Below are positions 40,151 to 54,200 of a DNA stretch of 64,000 nucleotides, piece after piece (within the stretch, counting starts at the first letter, position 1; each line of letters opens with the position of its first letter). Source of the DNA: Corbicula japonica (taxonomy: Eukaryota; Mollusca; Bivalvia; Venerida; Cyrenidae); the NCBI GenBank assembly GCA_038501625.1, contig JAZAYU010000034.1:3127102-3191101 (forward strand). The letters run 5' to 3'. The translations under genes and the position numbers were made by a program. Under the pieces are notes generated by a model. That model was not told the DNA's origin and ran no database searches. It saw nothing but the letters and a program-made list of their open reading frames with translations.

Positions 40151-41520
40151 TGGTGATAAAGAGGAGGAGGAAGATGGTTTTCTCGCCGTACTTGTCATCC
40201 GCTCTAGCGAGTTTGTCTGCACGCATCAAATGAAATTGTCACTGAAACAATAATTTGTTGATAATCTGAAGATATTGTATTTTCATTTTCAGAACAATAC
40301 AACTCATTTTGAAGATGTTTGAATATGTCTTGCAGGTTAGCTTATCTGTAGATCCTAATTAAACGGGGATATGTTTGTCTATTTGTTTTGTCGTTTACAA
40401 TACCGCTATCGTTCTGTCATAACATAATTAGTCGCCTCGGCGTCCCTTGTCATCGAAACTTGATGAAAGTCCGCCAATATAGATGAAAAAGTAAATTTAA
40501 TTAAGCAGTAATTTCGCATATCAAATAGAATAAATAGTCATTATATACTCTGCTATGCATCAAAAAGAATTAAATTCTCCGAGATGGATGCTGATATGGG
40601 GTGAAGTTAGTGAATTGCATGCGTGCGGTAAGAACTAATCATAAAATATCGCAGATCTAGACCTAAACTAAATAATTCATTGTAGTCTGTACGATATGAT
40701 CGGGCGTATCATCATAAAATGATAATTCTAATATACTAAATTATTGGATCCAACTTTCATCTGCGAGACAATATCTGGCTAGAAGTCGTTATTAGGTGAA
40801 GATATGATCTTCTAACACGTTATTATGTGGAATAAACACGGGGAATAAAAGAGTCCAGCATCGAGCAGACGTTATCGCCTATAACGTCTGCTGCAGAACG
40901 TTAACTCCAAAGGGAATGCTGCTGCTTTGTACACGTCGTCTGCTACACATTGCGCCTTTGCTGGCATAAGCTTGAAACACGTCTGCTGTAGAAATTTTGA
41001 CAACTTTGTGATTTTTTTCCATTAAATAAAGTACAATCATACAAACATTAGTAAGATAACAAAACTCATTATGTATTGTTCATTGTTTAAACAAATCGAA
41101 GACTGTGATGTTAGGGGAAGCAACCTTGGCGCACAATAGTTTTTAAATAAACTAGCACAAATGTTTACTTTTTTCCACTATGTTCAAATAATTAACATAG
41201 TGTTCGCTCATGAGTTTGAGCAGTGTGTTTCAGGGCCCAGCCCACTCAGTCATTTCTTGTCGTGACAAAGACCACGCAATTTGAATATATCTTACTTTAA
41301 GGGTATTTCGACATATTCCATCAGAAAATAAATCTGCAAAGGCGATTTCAATGATTTATAGATAACAAACCGTGAATCACGCATGATATATGCGTTTTGA
41401 GCAGATTCCTCAGGCTTACATAGGCCACAAATGATGCTTTATGATCTTGGCACAGACAGATGACCGCCATATACTTATTATATCATGAATATTGTTTCTC
41501 AAGTGAAAAACAACAACTGT

Positions 41521-41630
41521 GCCCAGGATCATAAAACTTAATCTGGAGATCAAACTTAAATCTCAAGCATCTGATCAGATGATTGAGATTTGAGACTGGT
41601 CTCCAATCTTAATTTTATGATCTTGGGCCC
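41521..41630. mobile_element. Family B foldback MITE, centre deleted
   Basis: GCCCAGGATCATAAAACTTA to TTTTATGATCTTGGGCCC. The CCAAT/GCCAT centre is missing, leaving only the outer arms. Confidence 0.82.
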
Positions 41631-43515
41631 TAATGTGTCACAGATGTGTGATATGATGGCCGGTGGCAAGCCGTGTAAGGTGTTTTGATAGGTAGGTTTT
41701 TTGATAGCATGGTAAAGGACGCTCTAGTGTGACCTCCGGCTTAGAAGGTCGAAATGAATAAAAGATAATTCCGGACTCGATTTTTACCATTTATATTTCG
41801 TGGTCTGCACTATCTTGGACTCAAAGAAAAAAAACCAATAAATACTTGAATGGCATTAAGTCATAAAATTTACTAAACTTCTGACGTTAGTCCTGTCACG
41901 TCATGTCCTGTTCGTACCATAACGTGTTCGTCTACTTGTTAATTGTTTTGTTTTGGTTTTTGTTGTTTGTTTGTTGTTTTTCTTGTTTTTGTTTTTTTTT
42001 TGTGTTTTTTTGCTATTCGAAAGCTCCATCAACATTTCATTAACAATCTTTATTTACTGGTCGCATGTGAGAAAATCAAACACTTTAATTGGAGCGGTAA
42101 AAAGTGCATTCAGATATTTGGTGTCAATCCTTAAAATGACGTCTTAAAGGTTAGCAGAAGGCATGCATTACTTATTATGCATTTCGCGGTAAAAATAACA
42201 ATATATTGTCAAATGTGTAACAAATCACTCTTTAGCTAAAGGATCAAAATAGATAATTGTAAAAGAAGAAAATGGAACTTTGAAGACCTCGAACGTCGAA
42301 CACGACAAATATGAAAATATTGCAGACTCAGTTTGATTGAGCCTTTTCATGGGCAGTAATGGAAATGCTTATTACTGCCCACGCCGCCTAGCTCCGGGTT
42401 GAGAGCAACTCAATTTTTACACTAATGAACAGTACAATTTTGAACATAGAACCTTCAATAAAGTTCTTTCAAATTATAGTAACACTGACTAAACTGTCTA
42501 CAAATATTACCATAGACACCTTTTCCAGTGACGTCTTACACGACTGTCCGAAAGACTATTGCAATCAAACTTGAAAGCAATCAGTTTAGATCTTGTTCAT
42601 TCAAGATGAATTGTTACAATCTTAATGCATTTCAGGTACACTTGCTTCCTTGCACAAATAGAACATTACCGTGCAGGTAAATCGATGTAAGCACTCATCC
42701 AAACATGCAACAATTATATTTTCATGAAGAACTTCGCTTATCATCCACTCAAATCTATTTTTCTTAATTTACAAAACCAATTTCTGTCATAATTATACAA
42801 ATTACAAAGGAAACGAGCACATCCTTACTGAAAGTTATTGCTGTTAGTTCGTCATTGCTATATGATATTTTACCCTGACAGAGCGAAATTACATGAATTT
42901 CTCATTTTTCTCAATTACAATTAATGTATAGATATAACTCCAGACAAAATAATGTGTGATTGAAAAAGTGAATCTATTTTATGATGTTGGGATCAAAAGA
43001 AAATATCAGAAGGCAAGAGATAATTTTTTCATGACACGAGAAGCTATGTTGGGTCGAGATCCAATATATCTAGGCCAAGGCGTTATCACGTACGGCCAAC
43101 ATGAATCATCTAGAAAGGTGATCGAATTTATAGATGGTTTTATAACGCTTCTTTGCATCATGAAATATTGGTACCGCGGTCGCGGTTCCTGAGGCCCCAG
43201 CTCCAACGCGCCTGCCATGTACTAGATAGCAGCCTTAGCTGGGTCCGAAAGCTGACCGCGGAATTTGTACTAATGTATACGGTAGATAGTCCGACTTGTA
43301 TTACGGTTCTGTAAGAATACTTTTAGTCTATTTCAATACAGCCTTACAAACTGCTCGTCACCCTCTGTGTTTTCTGTTCTCCACAGATCCACTAATATTG
43401 TAGAGTTACATAGCTTGCTCTCGAATATTTCAAATAACTGTCTTTAAGCTCTCTTCGATAAAAATGCTCTCTACAGAGCGTAAAATTTTCTTACTTACAC
43501 TTAAAGTTTGCTGAG

Positions 43516-43596
43516 TGCCCAATGTTATAGTCGCCATTTCAGCCAATCAGATGCTTGAGATTTGAGACTGGTTTCCATGCTCAGTTTTATAGTAAT
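43516..43596. mobile_element. Family B MITE, half copy
   Basis: GCCATTTCAGCCAATCAGAT through GCTCAGTTTTATAG. Confidence 0.78.
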
Positions 43597-43756
43597 ATTG
43601 CTCATCAAATGTTCCGACCGCGTACTCTTTGAGACTGGTTTTCACTAGCTTCTATAAGATTTTACCCCTGTATCGTCTATCGGAATGCTTCTGCCCACTA
43701 CAAAAGATCGCCTTTCTTCCTGTCTGTTTACCATCCGACTGGTCTATACCTTTCTG

Positions 43757-43892
43757 TGCCCAATGTCTTAATACTAAAAATGGAGACCAGTCTGAAATAT
43801 CAAGCATCTGACTTGCCTGACTTGCATCCATGTCGACCAGTTCGACGCTTGAGATTTGAGACTTGTCTCCAATCTCAGTTTTATGATTTTGT
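43757..43892. mobile_element. Family B MITE, diverged
   Basis: GCCCAATGTCTTAATACTAA, GGAGACCAGTCTGAAATATC and the right arm GAGACTTGTCTCCAATCTCA. Confidence 0.75.
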
Positions 43893-45423
43893 TGGACTTT
43901 TTTTACTCGTCTGTCCTGTGGTCTGTTCTTTTGATTTCCTCGACACTAGGAAGTGACCAACACTACACACTTTTCCTGAAATAATAAACTTAAATTTAGT
44001 TGGTACCTCCTCACAAAAAAAGTTAACATGAAAAGCATATTTTGAATCCAAAATATCACTGATTTTTTACAAACTAAGGACGCAGGTAATTTGGGTTCAA
44101 GAACATTTTTCACTTTCAATCGGTTCTCTTTTGACTGATTTTGTTAGAGTAAATGGTCCAGAAACAAATTAATTGCTCTTATCGAAATGTGTTTTTCTAT
44201 GTAATATAATGTAATTTTTAAATATTGTAGTTTTTTTGTAAACTGTTTGCTTTGCCTGGTTTTTCGGCTTAAGTCTTTTGAACTTGTTTGGCGAAGTAAT
44301 ACATGTAGTTATAATTGTAACAATGATATTTTTAGTGTCTGTGTTTCACTAAAAGCTGTTACTGCTAGGTATATATGGTGTGTACAGGTTTCAAACCTGG
44401 TTCTCAGTAACGCTTATCTTACAGTATTTTGTGGTGTTCGACTGTTCGGGTCACATCGTGGTTTTTTGTGGTGAGGTTGTGAGGGGGGTTGGGGAGTTTC
44501 AAGCTACAATGTACGATCATACAAACATCTTTCTGTTCGCAGCATATTTCAGATTACCGACATGCAGTGGCCATTTCGGTTAAATAATAACGTTTTCAAT
44601 TTGAAAAAAAAATCGAACACAAGTTTATGTCGACGTTTTTTTTATTACTTTCTTCAAATGTATACATCTATCACATCTGAATTTATTGCAAAATTAAATG
44701 CATTAATTTTAAGAAGTAAACACTTTGCGAAGTCCCTCTGTTAAAGAAGATAGCATTATTTACGGCTGTGGTTGATGAAATTAAACAAGTTTGTTAATCC
44801 TTAATGAAATAACCATGCATTGCAAACAAATTAAACACAAATGGGTCTTTATATTATGCTTAATTTCATTTTAATGCTTTTCTGAAGTATGTTTAGACTC
44901 GCTCGTATATCATAACATTGGCATATCACCAGCAGACCTAGCATGAGCCATTAAGTTCAGCGCTGATGATGCTGCGGTCGGCTAAGTTAATAAGAAATTA
45001 ATATACCCCGTCTCATAACAATCACCTCCGCTCACCCTTTTTATAAAACAAATTTACCATATCACGATTTGGTGGGAATACACAAAGATTGCGGATAATC
45101 TCGTGAGTTGGTTATGATAAGACAAATTAGAATCCCATCCGAATTCCTAAATTACGCAATACAGACATGTTTCTTGTTATTTTAAATCTTATCTTAATTT
45201 AAGTTTTAATCTTGGAAATATCCAATAAATACGTGTGCAAGTGTTTCTATTCTTTGCAATTCAATTATCTGTTCTGTAAATGCAGGCCAATTTACTCCCT
45301 GTTATACGGCGGTGGTCTAAAAGAGCTTGCATACAGACCCAATTGAGTTAACTTATGGTAGAATATATCCGACCTGTCCGCGAAACAAACTCAGTTATAA
45401 GCAGCAGAACACAACAGGTCTGA

Positions 45424-45560
45424 AGGTTATAAAACTGAGATTAGAAACCAGTCTCAAATCTCAAGGATCTGATTGGCTGAAATGGCGACTGGTCGCCATT
45501 TCAGCCAATCAGATGCTTGAGATTTGAGACTGGTTTCCATGCTCAGATTTATAACCTTGC
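45424..45560. mobile_element. Family B foldback MITE
   Basis: AAGGTTATAAAACTGAGATT to its inverse, with GATTGGCTGAAATGGCGACT and the mirrored half intact. Confidence 0.86.
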
Positions 45561-45620
45561 GCACAGCACAAATCTAGTGATGTTGAAGCTGGAACTGTCC
45601 GAATATCTCCACCAGGCATG

Positions 45621-45678
45621 AAGATTATAAAAACTGAGACTTGAAACTGGTTTCCATTCTTAGTTTTAAAGTCTTGAG
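45621..45678. mobile_element. Family B MITE, outer arms only
   Basis: AAGATTATAAAAACTGAGAC joined directly to GGTTTCCATTCTTAGTTTTA. Confidence 0.6.
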
Positions 45679-48600
45679 GTCAGAACTCCCAAATAACTGA
45701 AATTAACACCCTTAATTTAGTGTAATTATCATTATTGTTTTTAAAAATATGTCACAATTATTATTAATATACTCTATTCCAAAAGAAGGTGTGTATATTA
45801 TTTTCGGTGAGAAATCTTTCATTTACTGTTTTTTTCTTAAAGTCTAAATATTTGGTATCAAAATTGAAATTAGATCATAAATAGTGTACTATAGAATTTG
45901 AATGATCTTATCTCAATTTTTATATCAAACATTTAGGCATTAAGAAAAAAATTAATGAAAAATCACCGAAAATGAAGTGCACACTTTATATTTGAAAATA
46001 GTATACATTTGTATAAAATATTTGAAATTGTATTTCAGTTATACTTTTTTGTTATAGTGAACTCCGTTATAATTCAATACCAAAAAATGATGCGTCCACA
46101 TAAAGATACGATTATTCCCGAGGACATACGAAGATATATGTTGTGAAGAGTCCGTCAATCATTTCCATATTTCATTTGCTCGAACCTTTCCATTTCCTGT
46201 AAAGCATTGTTCCTGTCTTTCAGACGATAATTACAATAGTTAAAGAGTATGTTCACTTATAACAGAGACGAATGTTCGCCAGTCTCTTTGAATCTTGTAG
46301 ATTCTGCTACGCAAAATAGATAGAAGATGAATTACACTATATAGAATAATAGAGAGGCCCGTCTAACACACGTATTTACCATCATTAAAGCCAGATTGTT
46401 GATTGGAAATATGGATTGATTTGTGATGTCTGCACTGAGATTTAATTATTCTAAATTGAAATATGGCGGAAGTATATATTATATCTGACGGCGGACTTTA
46501 TGACACTGAATTATTGACTTAACATGCACAATCAAAATATATAGGAATAAAATGCATAAATGGCTATTTACTCAATCCGTTGCAGTAAATCTTATTTTGC
46601 AACAGACTGATGTTAGAACTGTGTACATCCATGATTTCAACAGACATTATCAATTTTCAAAGAGAAGATTTCATCAGGGTTTTATTTTGATGAATTTATT
46701 TTTATACACGGAGACAAATCGGGCCTCCGAAAAACAACAACGTAAAGATGGATTGTTGGACATTAAGACAGAACTATATATCTGATTATTAGCTTCTGAA
46801 GACGCAAACGAATGGACTAACTTTTAGATGTAGCCCGTCACACAAAACCAGAGAGAAAATGAGTTTATGGCAAGATATTTCTTTATCAAAATAATGGAAA
46901 ACGTTTTTGTCTGCGACATCGATACAGGGGTTTTTATCAAATGAATTGTCGTCATTAATTCAGTCGGCCAAATGACAATTAACTTGACGACTATAGGTTC
47001 TTGAGTCAGAAGGACGGATACCGGGAATTATTCCTCTCCGGGTCCGATAATTTGATTGATTTCGTCAAGGGAATATATTCAAAATAATGTAAATAGGATG
47101 ATAACATTTCTCCTTGCCTCCTTCGAATAAGAGACGCAGATGCACACAAACCTGCTCAAAGCAAATTGGAAGTAAAACTAAATTTGTAGCTGTGATATTG
47201 TCTTTATATATTATAGCCTATTTCCAAGTTTGCAAATACCAAAATTTTAATTTTACTTTACGTACTTTCATATGGGCACCATGGAAATCGACTATATAGG
47301 ACAATAATGAAGCAAAGACAGTTACGTCGTTTTATTTATTAATTTTGGTGACCTTTTCAATTCATTTTCGTATTTAGATGATTGAATATATTTTATCCGT
47401 GAAATTCCAACTGGATGGTTATATCTGCACTTTTAACTTTCTGATGTAGATTGTCTATCTTTACAAATGGAGGAATATATGTTTACCAATTAAGCAAAAT
47501 AATTAAATGGATATAGATGTCCTTCAATATCCAACTAGATCTAATTATTCATTTTCCTTTTAGTGAAATTATCTTGTAGTGAACAGTTTTGCCATAGTAT
47601 GGAATTAATTCAATTATTGACTTCATACACAGATCTCTGTTCATAAACACCCCACGTCTGAAAAGGACGGTTTCTCCGCAAAATTATTGATATTTGTGAA
47701 GAAATTGCAATAAATAATCCGTTTTCGGCACTAAATGATCACCTACTGTCAAAATTCTTACAAATAATTGAGTGGCAGAGTGAAAAGCCGCCCAACGTCA
47801 AAGTAATTGTAAATAGTAGGGCATCATCTCGGCGATTCCGAGATGATCATAAGCATTAGCTTCCAGCCTCTCCTTATATATTTGGGGGCAAAATGTTTTG
47901 TCTTATGATTCTGAAAAGAAAGTCTTCTTTGAAAACGTTTGGTGAATTAGCCTAAATGGAAATTGAGTGGCGCTATTTGTGCAGTGTGCCGGCCGTAAAA
48001 AGTCTCCCTGTACATATTATAGTCAGTGCTGTTATCAGTAAATAATCGGTTACAGATGTCATGCAGTGATGGTAACGTTTATCAGGGTTATCTGATCAAC
48101 CTTTTGGGGGTTGTCCCTGCAAGCTCAGTGGGTAGCGTGGTCGGAATTGCTTGTCTAGGCGCTGTCGCCTTACGGTACGTGTTCAATCCCCACTAGGAGC
48201 AATTTCATTTGTAATCTCTTTTAGTCCGAAACACGAACGGAAAAGTCACTGTCCGCTCGTCCGTCCGTTCGCTGCCATGTCCTGCCATTTCCTGCCTTGT
48301 TTTATAATGTCTTAACACGAATAATAGTTATTTATGTTAGCATAGTATGTATAAATTTGAACTATATTAGTTAATTCGTCTAGCGGAGGCGTACAAAATG
48401 TCGTTTCTGTCCTTTTTCTTTAAAAGGTCAGAAAACGTTTTAAAAATTCCTTATGATTGCTGCTGTCTGACAAAAAAGGACAGTACTTAAAGGATCAATG
48501 CCAGTAACAAAACATCATCTTCCTACAGCAAAAGGCGTTAAGCTATCGCCCTCCAGTCGCTCAAATCATATTTAATAGTAATGTTCAACTGAAATAATTG

Positions 48601-50200
48601 ACCCTTTGTTTGAAAATTGCACTTTGCCGCAATTAATACGCGAGAATATCGGATGTGCTGACTAGTTTGAATCGGCCCGATCACATCAGGGATTTGAATG
48701 TGTGAGAATCCATCTTTTCAGAAGAAAATGTGCAATTATTATTTCCCGGTGCCGACATTGATGGAAAACTAATATTTGCCCATATTTCTATATTGCTTTA
48801 ATTTGTCCCTCTGCGACACATGGGTCTTGAAAAAACCGTTTCTGGGAACTGAGTAAGCATAGAATAGTGATGTATGTACGATTCATTAGTAGTTATAAAT
48901 AAATGAAGTAATGTATCGGTTAGTAACAAAAAAAATTATACAGTGCCATTCAAAATTCGTTAATATTTAACTTTTGCATTCGAAAATATACAGACATTAC
49001 TTCCATTCCTAATAATTAGACAATTGTTTGATTTCGCGGATTTTTTTATATCGCGCGCTTTCAATAGCGCTAAAAACGCGAAAATAAATCTCCGCAAAAT
49101 ATACTGATTCCACAGTATCAGATCGCGATACATCCCCGTAGGTCCTACGTCATTAAAACTGAAAAGCGTACTAAAACGCACAGACGCTATTAAGAAGGAA
49201 CCTTTTTTACATTGACTAAAAGATTCCCTGTTAGGTTAAAATGTGAAAAACTGGTCAAGCCAAGTTCAAATTTTCCGTTTTCTTTTGCTATGATCAATGT
49301 CCCAACCAGAATTATTTATGAGCTGTGCTTTAAATGCATCTTGCCCGACAATCCATATGTTTTAAACACGTTTAATCATTTCTCTCGTGCCATCAGAAAA
49401 TGTCTCGTTTATGTTTTATTGTTGTCTTCTGATTTAAAATTTAAGTTCCTCGTTGAGAAGGGAAATGAAAGAACTTATTAAATCTTTTATAAGTTTTATG
49501 TTATAAAATTAAAGTTCGTGCGTGTTTGGGATTCTGCAAGTGCCGAAATTATCATATAAATCTTTATTTTATGGCAAGATTTCATCTTAATTCCATTTCC
49601 CTTTTCTTCAGTTCTCGGTTGTTATGCGTGAGGATGTGAAATTATTGACTTTTCGATCAATAATTCTATAATTCGCAATATATTGCTGATAGAGAAAAGC
49701 CGTTCACGAATATAAAACATTTTTCTTCAATAAATTCTACCACTTTCAGTCATAAAGCAATTTAATTGCACATTTTCCTTAGCTGACCCGTGCCGGTGAC
49801 AAGTGACATCTCTTGTTTTATTTCATCTGGATCAATAACAAAGGGTTCCCTATTAATACATGTATGGGATACTTTGCGACTCGCGCCGAAGCCACTTGGC
49901 ACCGTTTTTTTCCAGAGCATTAGATTTCCATTGAAAATTCGTAGATTCGAGCCTGCATCAGATAAGTAGTGCCACACGACACGTTTACATACGGGTTCCT
50001 CAGAACGGTATAAAGTCCGTGACCCCATCCGGTCACAAACGGAGGCGACACAAATTCAGGTCGCTGTATGACACCGTTTTCGTTAGAAGCCGCTTAGATG
50101 CAGTTGCAAACACATAATTTAGTCGCCAAAAGGCCATAATTTTCATTGTGTTTTATTCAATTGCGTACATCGTCCAATTATTTACCCAAGGGAAGTTCAG
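45679..50200. other. Intergenic, no gene recognised
   Basis: AT-rich. It contains a tRNA-like element at 48113-48200 and a partial TIR end (TACTGATTCCACAGTA) at about 49100-49125, related to the 29911 element. Confidence 0.5.
48113..48200 (+). repeat. tRNA-like sequence, probable tRNA-derived SINE or tRNA pseudogene
   Basis: A-box AAGCTCAGTGGGTAGCG and B-box GTGTTCAATCCCCAC. The ends GTCCCTG and TAGGAGC pair as a 7-bp stem with one mismatch. The D-stem is imperfect and no normal anticodon arm can be drawn, so I do not call it a working tRNA. Confidence 0.45.
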
Positions 50201-50204
50201 AACT

Positions 50205-51270
50205 TTAGTCAGAAACAGACGGAACAGAGAGCGCCGAGCCAGAGACAGACGGAACAGAGAGCACAAAGCCAGAGACAGACGGAACAGAGAGCGCCAAGCC
50301 AGAGACGGAACAGAGAGCGCCAATCCAGAGACGGAACAGAGAGCGCCAAGCCAGAGACAGACGGAACAGAGAGCGCCAAGCCAGAGACAGACGGAACAGA
50401 GAGCGCCAAGCCAGAGACAGACGGAACAGAGAGCGCCAGGCCAGAGACAGACGGAACAGAGAGCGCCAAGCCAGAGACAGACGGAACAGAGAGAGCGCCA
50501 AGCCAGAGACAGACGGAACAGACGGCGCCTAGTCAGACAAACAAGAAACAGAGTGCGCCAAGTCAAACAAACAAGAAATAGTGCGCCAAGTCAAACAAAC
50601 AAGAAACAGTGCGCCAAGTCGAACAATCACGAAACAGTGCGCCAAGTCAGACAAACACGAAACAAAGTGCACCAACTCAGACAAACACGAAACAGACTGC
50701 GCCAAGTCAGACAAACACGAAACAGAGTGCGCCAACTCAGACAAACACAAAACAGAATGCGCTAAGTCAAACAAACAGGAAACAGTGCGCCAAGTCAGAC
50801 AAACAGGAAACAGAATGCACTAACTCCGACAAACACGAAACAGAATGCGCCAAGTCAGACAAACACGAAACAGAGTCCGCCAAGAAAGGCAAGAACAAAA
50901 CAGTGCGCCAAATCAGATAAACACGAAACAGAATGCGCCAAGTCAGACAAACACGGAACAGAATGCGCCAAGTCAAACAAACACGAAACAGAGTTCGTCA
51001 AGTCAGACAAACGCGAAACAGAATGCGCCAAGTCTGACAAACACGGGACAGAGTGCGCCAACTCAGACAAACACAAAACAGAATGCTCCAAGTCAGACAA
51101 ACAGGAAACAGTGCGCCAAGTCAGACAAACACGGAACAGATTGCACCAAGTTAGACAAACGCAAAACAGAGTCGCCAAGTCAGACAAACACGAAATAGTG
51201 CGACAAGTCAGACAAACACGAAACAGAATGCACCAAGTCAGACAAACACGGGACATAGTGCGCTAAGTTA
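50205..51270. repeat. 30-bp minisatellite, about 35 copies in two subfamilies
   Basis: The left block repeats ACGGAACAGAGAGCGCCAAG + CCAGAGACAG. The right block repeats AACACGAAACAGAGTGCGCC + AAGTCAGACA. The period is a multiple of three and the unit lacks stops, so several long ORFs (up to 205 codons) appear on both strands. These are artefacts of the repeat. Confidence 0.92.
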
Positions 51271-51279
51271 GGACCAGAG

Positions 51280-54200
51280 TCCACCAGAAACCGAGTCCGC
51301 ATAACTCCATATTTATTTACTTCACATAATAACAAACGAAGGCTACGCACCTTCAATCAACAACAAGTTGATGTGATATGCATCAAAGGCAGTTAAACAA
51401 GATGTATGTATCTATCAAATATGTCGTGTTAGACAACCTGTTTTGACACCCATCTTTCTTTGATCTGTAAGCTTATTCTCCGTGGCATATATGACACATT
51501 TCTTGTCCTCCGTATAAAATATCCATAAACCGATGTTCTGCATCAATTGGACATCATGTTAACAATGAACAGGCGACAAACATTATAAGACTGTGGTTTC
51601 AAATAATATGTTAACTTTCATTTGTGCTGTTAGGTTGTATTTCATAACATCCTATCTGGATCAAATGTGCATGTCAGTGACCTCGTCAGATTATACATTA
51701 AATTCTGCAAATCATTTGAAAAAAAAAAGAATTTTAGCATAGATAATTTGGCGCCACTAATGCTGTTACATATACAAATGTATATCTAAATAAATCAAGT
51801 CAAATGTACACCTTGAAAATCGTTGACACAAAAATTGCTTCCGTACAGATGTACTAGAAAACGATTCTGAGAATATAATTTTGTAAAATGTATTTAATCT
51901 GCTTTTTGTTTTCTTCCCTATACGGTATATCATAGAAGTTTGATGGGCAAGTATTTTTCCAAAACAAGATTTATGCCTACCATTATTTCCAAGAAAATGG
52001 AAAGTCCTGCGTTATAGTTTGCTGGTCATTATCAAGACCACGGTGTCCAATCAGCTTCGTTGATTTATAAGACAGTTTGAACATTTTTATGACGAAATAG
52101 GAGAGATGTCGCTAATCTCGCGAGACGTGATTTCTGGTGGCCGGAAGCTACCGTCAAGCATCCATATAGCTTAGCTGTTTGTATAAATATCATCAAGCGT
52201 CTATATAACATAAATTACGCGAAAAAAATGGAGTGTAAAACTGGAGGTTTCTGATTTTCTTTCTTGAAAATGAAAAATAGCTTTAGATACAGCGAGAGTC
52301 TGCATCTACAATGCTGCGTTGTAATTGCGACAATTTCGTTTAAAAACACGCACAATATAACATACACAATGCGCTCATCTTACAATAAATAAAAACGACA
52401 AGAAAATCACGAAAAGAAAATCTTCTCCAAATAAATTCAATATAAAAATTATGGAATGTCACGAATTAATAAAGCAGAAAAGCAGTTCGTCAACAGTCAC
52501 GTGACAAGAGAACAGGAAGTCATGAATAAAGTACTCTCCGATTTAGAAGGAAAATTTAGCCGTATTTTATAGCAATAATGGAGGTTTCGTGAAAAATCTT
52601 CACTCATCAAATCAAGAATTTTCTTGCTCTTTCACCCAATCAAGTTAGTTATGTGATCTGATATTAGAATCGCTTAAATGGTAAATTATCTTCGGTCAGA
52701 TGGGGCAAAGACAGAACAATAAGATATTTAAAAGACAGTCGACTAAAAGCTATCTCATAAAATCTGATATAAAATTGTTTTCGCTATCGACGTTGATAAA
52801 TTGGCAGAAGAAATGGAAGCGAAATATCCGAAAATAAGCAATAAAAATTTCAGATATGTTGCAATAAAGCGAGAGTTTCCGTTCATAGTACGGGCAATAT
52901 GTCCTAATCATTGCCTTTATCCAAGAGTGAAGTAGATAAATTGTATATAAAATCATTACAAAATGAAACTAATGTCTTCTTGAATGAAGAAATGGTGAAA
53001 TAAAAATAATGGAGATCCAGCATAAAATTAATATAAGACTCCAATAAGAGAAAGAGAGTTCTGTAACAAAGTAAATTCAGAAGACAGTTCGGAGGATAGA
53101 ATCTATAAACGTCTGAAATTGCATTTAAACTAAAAAGCCCCTAAACTGCACCCAATTCATCATTTCTAAATTAAATTTACTAAAATTCAGAAGCATAAAA
53201 ATGATCAGAATGTTGAGGTAATTTTAAAAGCCTGTGTAATTTTGCGCTGCGTTGTTTTTCTTAGGAAGAAAAAAAATGAAATTTTGCTCTTAAAAGACAA
53301 TCTGTATCATATATCGGGTCAGTGAAATTAGAAACGTGTTTCTTTTTACACATTTGAAATAAAGGAAGGTATAATTATAATAATGTTTTGTTAAAGTTTA
53401 CCTAGTAATTAAAGCGCTTTTTGTGCAGCCACATGACCAGCGCACTGCTATCTTAATTTTAATTAAATATTTTTTATGGCAGATTTGGAGAACACGAAAC
53501 CTTTCGTAGCAATTTTGCTTCAGAACGTGTTTAATATTGCTTGAAAATGAATAAAAACATGATTTAACGGCATGTATTCGATCACATTTCTCGAAAACAT
53601 CTCGCTAACAATGGTTAATCGTTATAAACGGGGAATATTGAATTCCTAATAAAGTGGAATATATAAAAAAAAGTGCTTGCTTACTCAAAAATAATTGTAT
53701 TTGAAATTAATTTTGGTAGTTATGTTTTCATATTATGCAAGGTAATTTGTACGATATATCTGGAGATAAAGAAAACAACTGGTGCACAAAATGAGTGTAG
53801 CTACTTCATCATACATGCCTGCATACCTTTACAAGCGCTGTATTATAATATATTCACTATATTTCCATGAATCGCTGGTGGTTGGTGAATGTTCTCCGTG
53901 GTTTTACATTATAAGCTGGATATGAATATTGATATTTCATAACTGAGCAACTCGGCGAAGCTAGGCGGAGAGATATCAACTATATAACGTTCATCATATC
54001 ATGTTATTGGCTCGCCCGACTGTCATAGCTTCATGGACGTATAATATTAACAAAACGTTCATACTGACGAGGATAGTGTTGTTATTTACGGATATCTGGG
54101 TAAACATTCGACTAAAAAGTTAAATTAATCTTAATTTCTGTTAATGAGCACTCTGTTATAATTATGTCTTTCATCCCCTTAAATAAAAACATATTTTAGC

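Larger units (their letters stand above)
40151..45420. other. Intergenic, no gene recognised
   Basis: Holds family B copies at 41521-41630, 43516-43596 and 43757-43892. One 78-codon plus-strand ORF at 42956-43192 has mixed composition but no motif I recognise and no convincing splice context. Confidence 0.5.

Noticed and set aside
40001..40253. Poly-Asp / poly-Ser open frames
   Set aside because: Produced by the (GAT)n/(GAC)n microsatellite read on either strand.
42956..43192. 78-codon ORF with mixed composition
   Set aside because: No recognised motif, no partner exons with compatible splice sites, and length within chance expectation.
50148..50765. 205-codon Arg/Gln-rich open frame
   Set aside because: It lies entirely in the 30-bp minisatellite. 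Other frames on both strands are equally open, so it is a repeat artefact.
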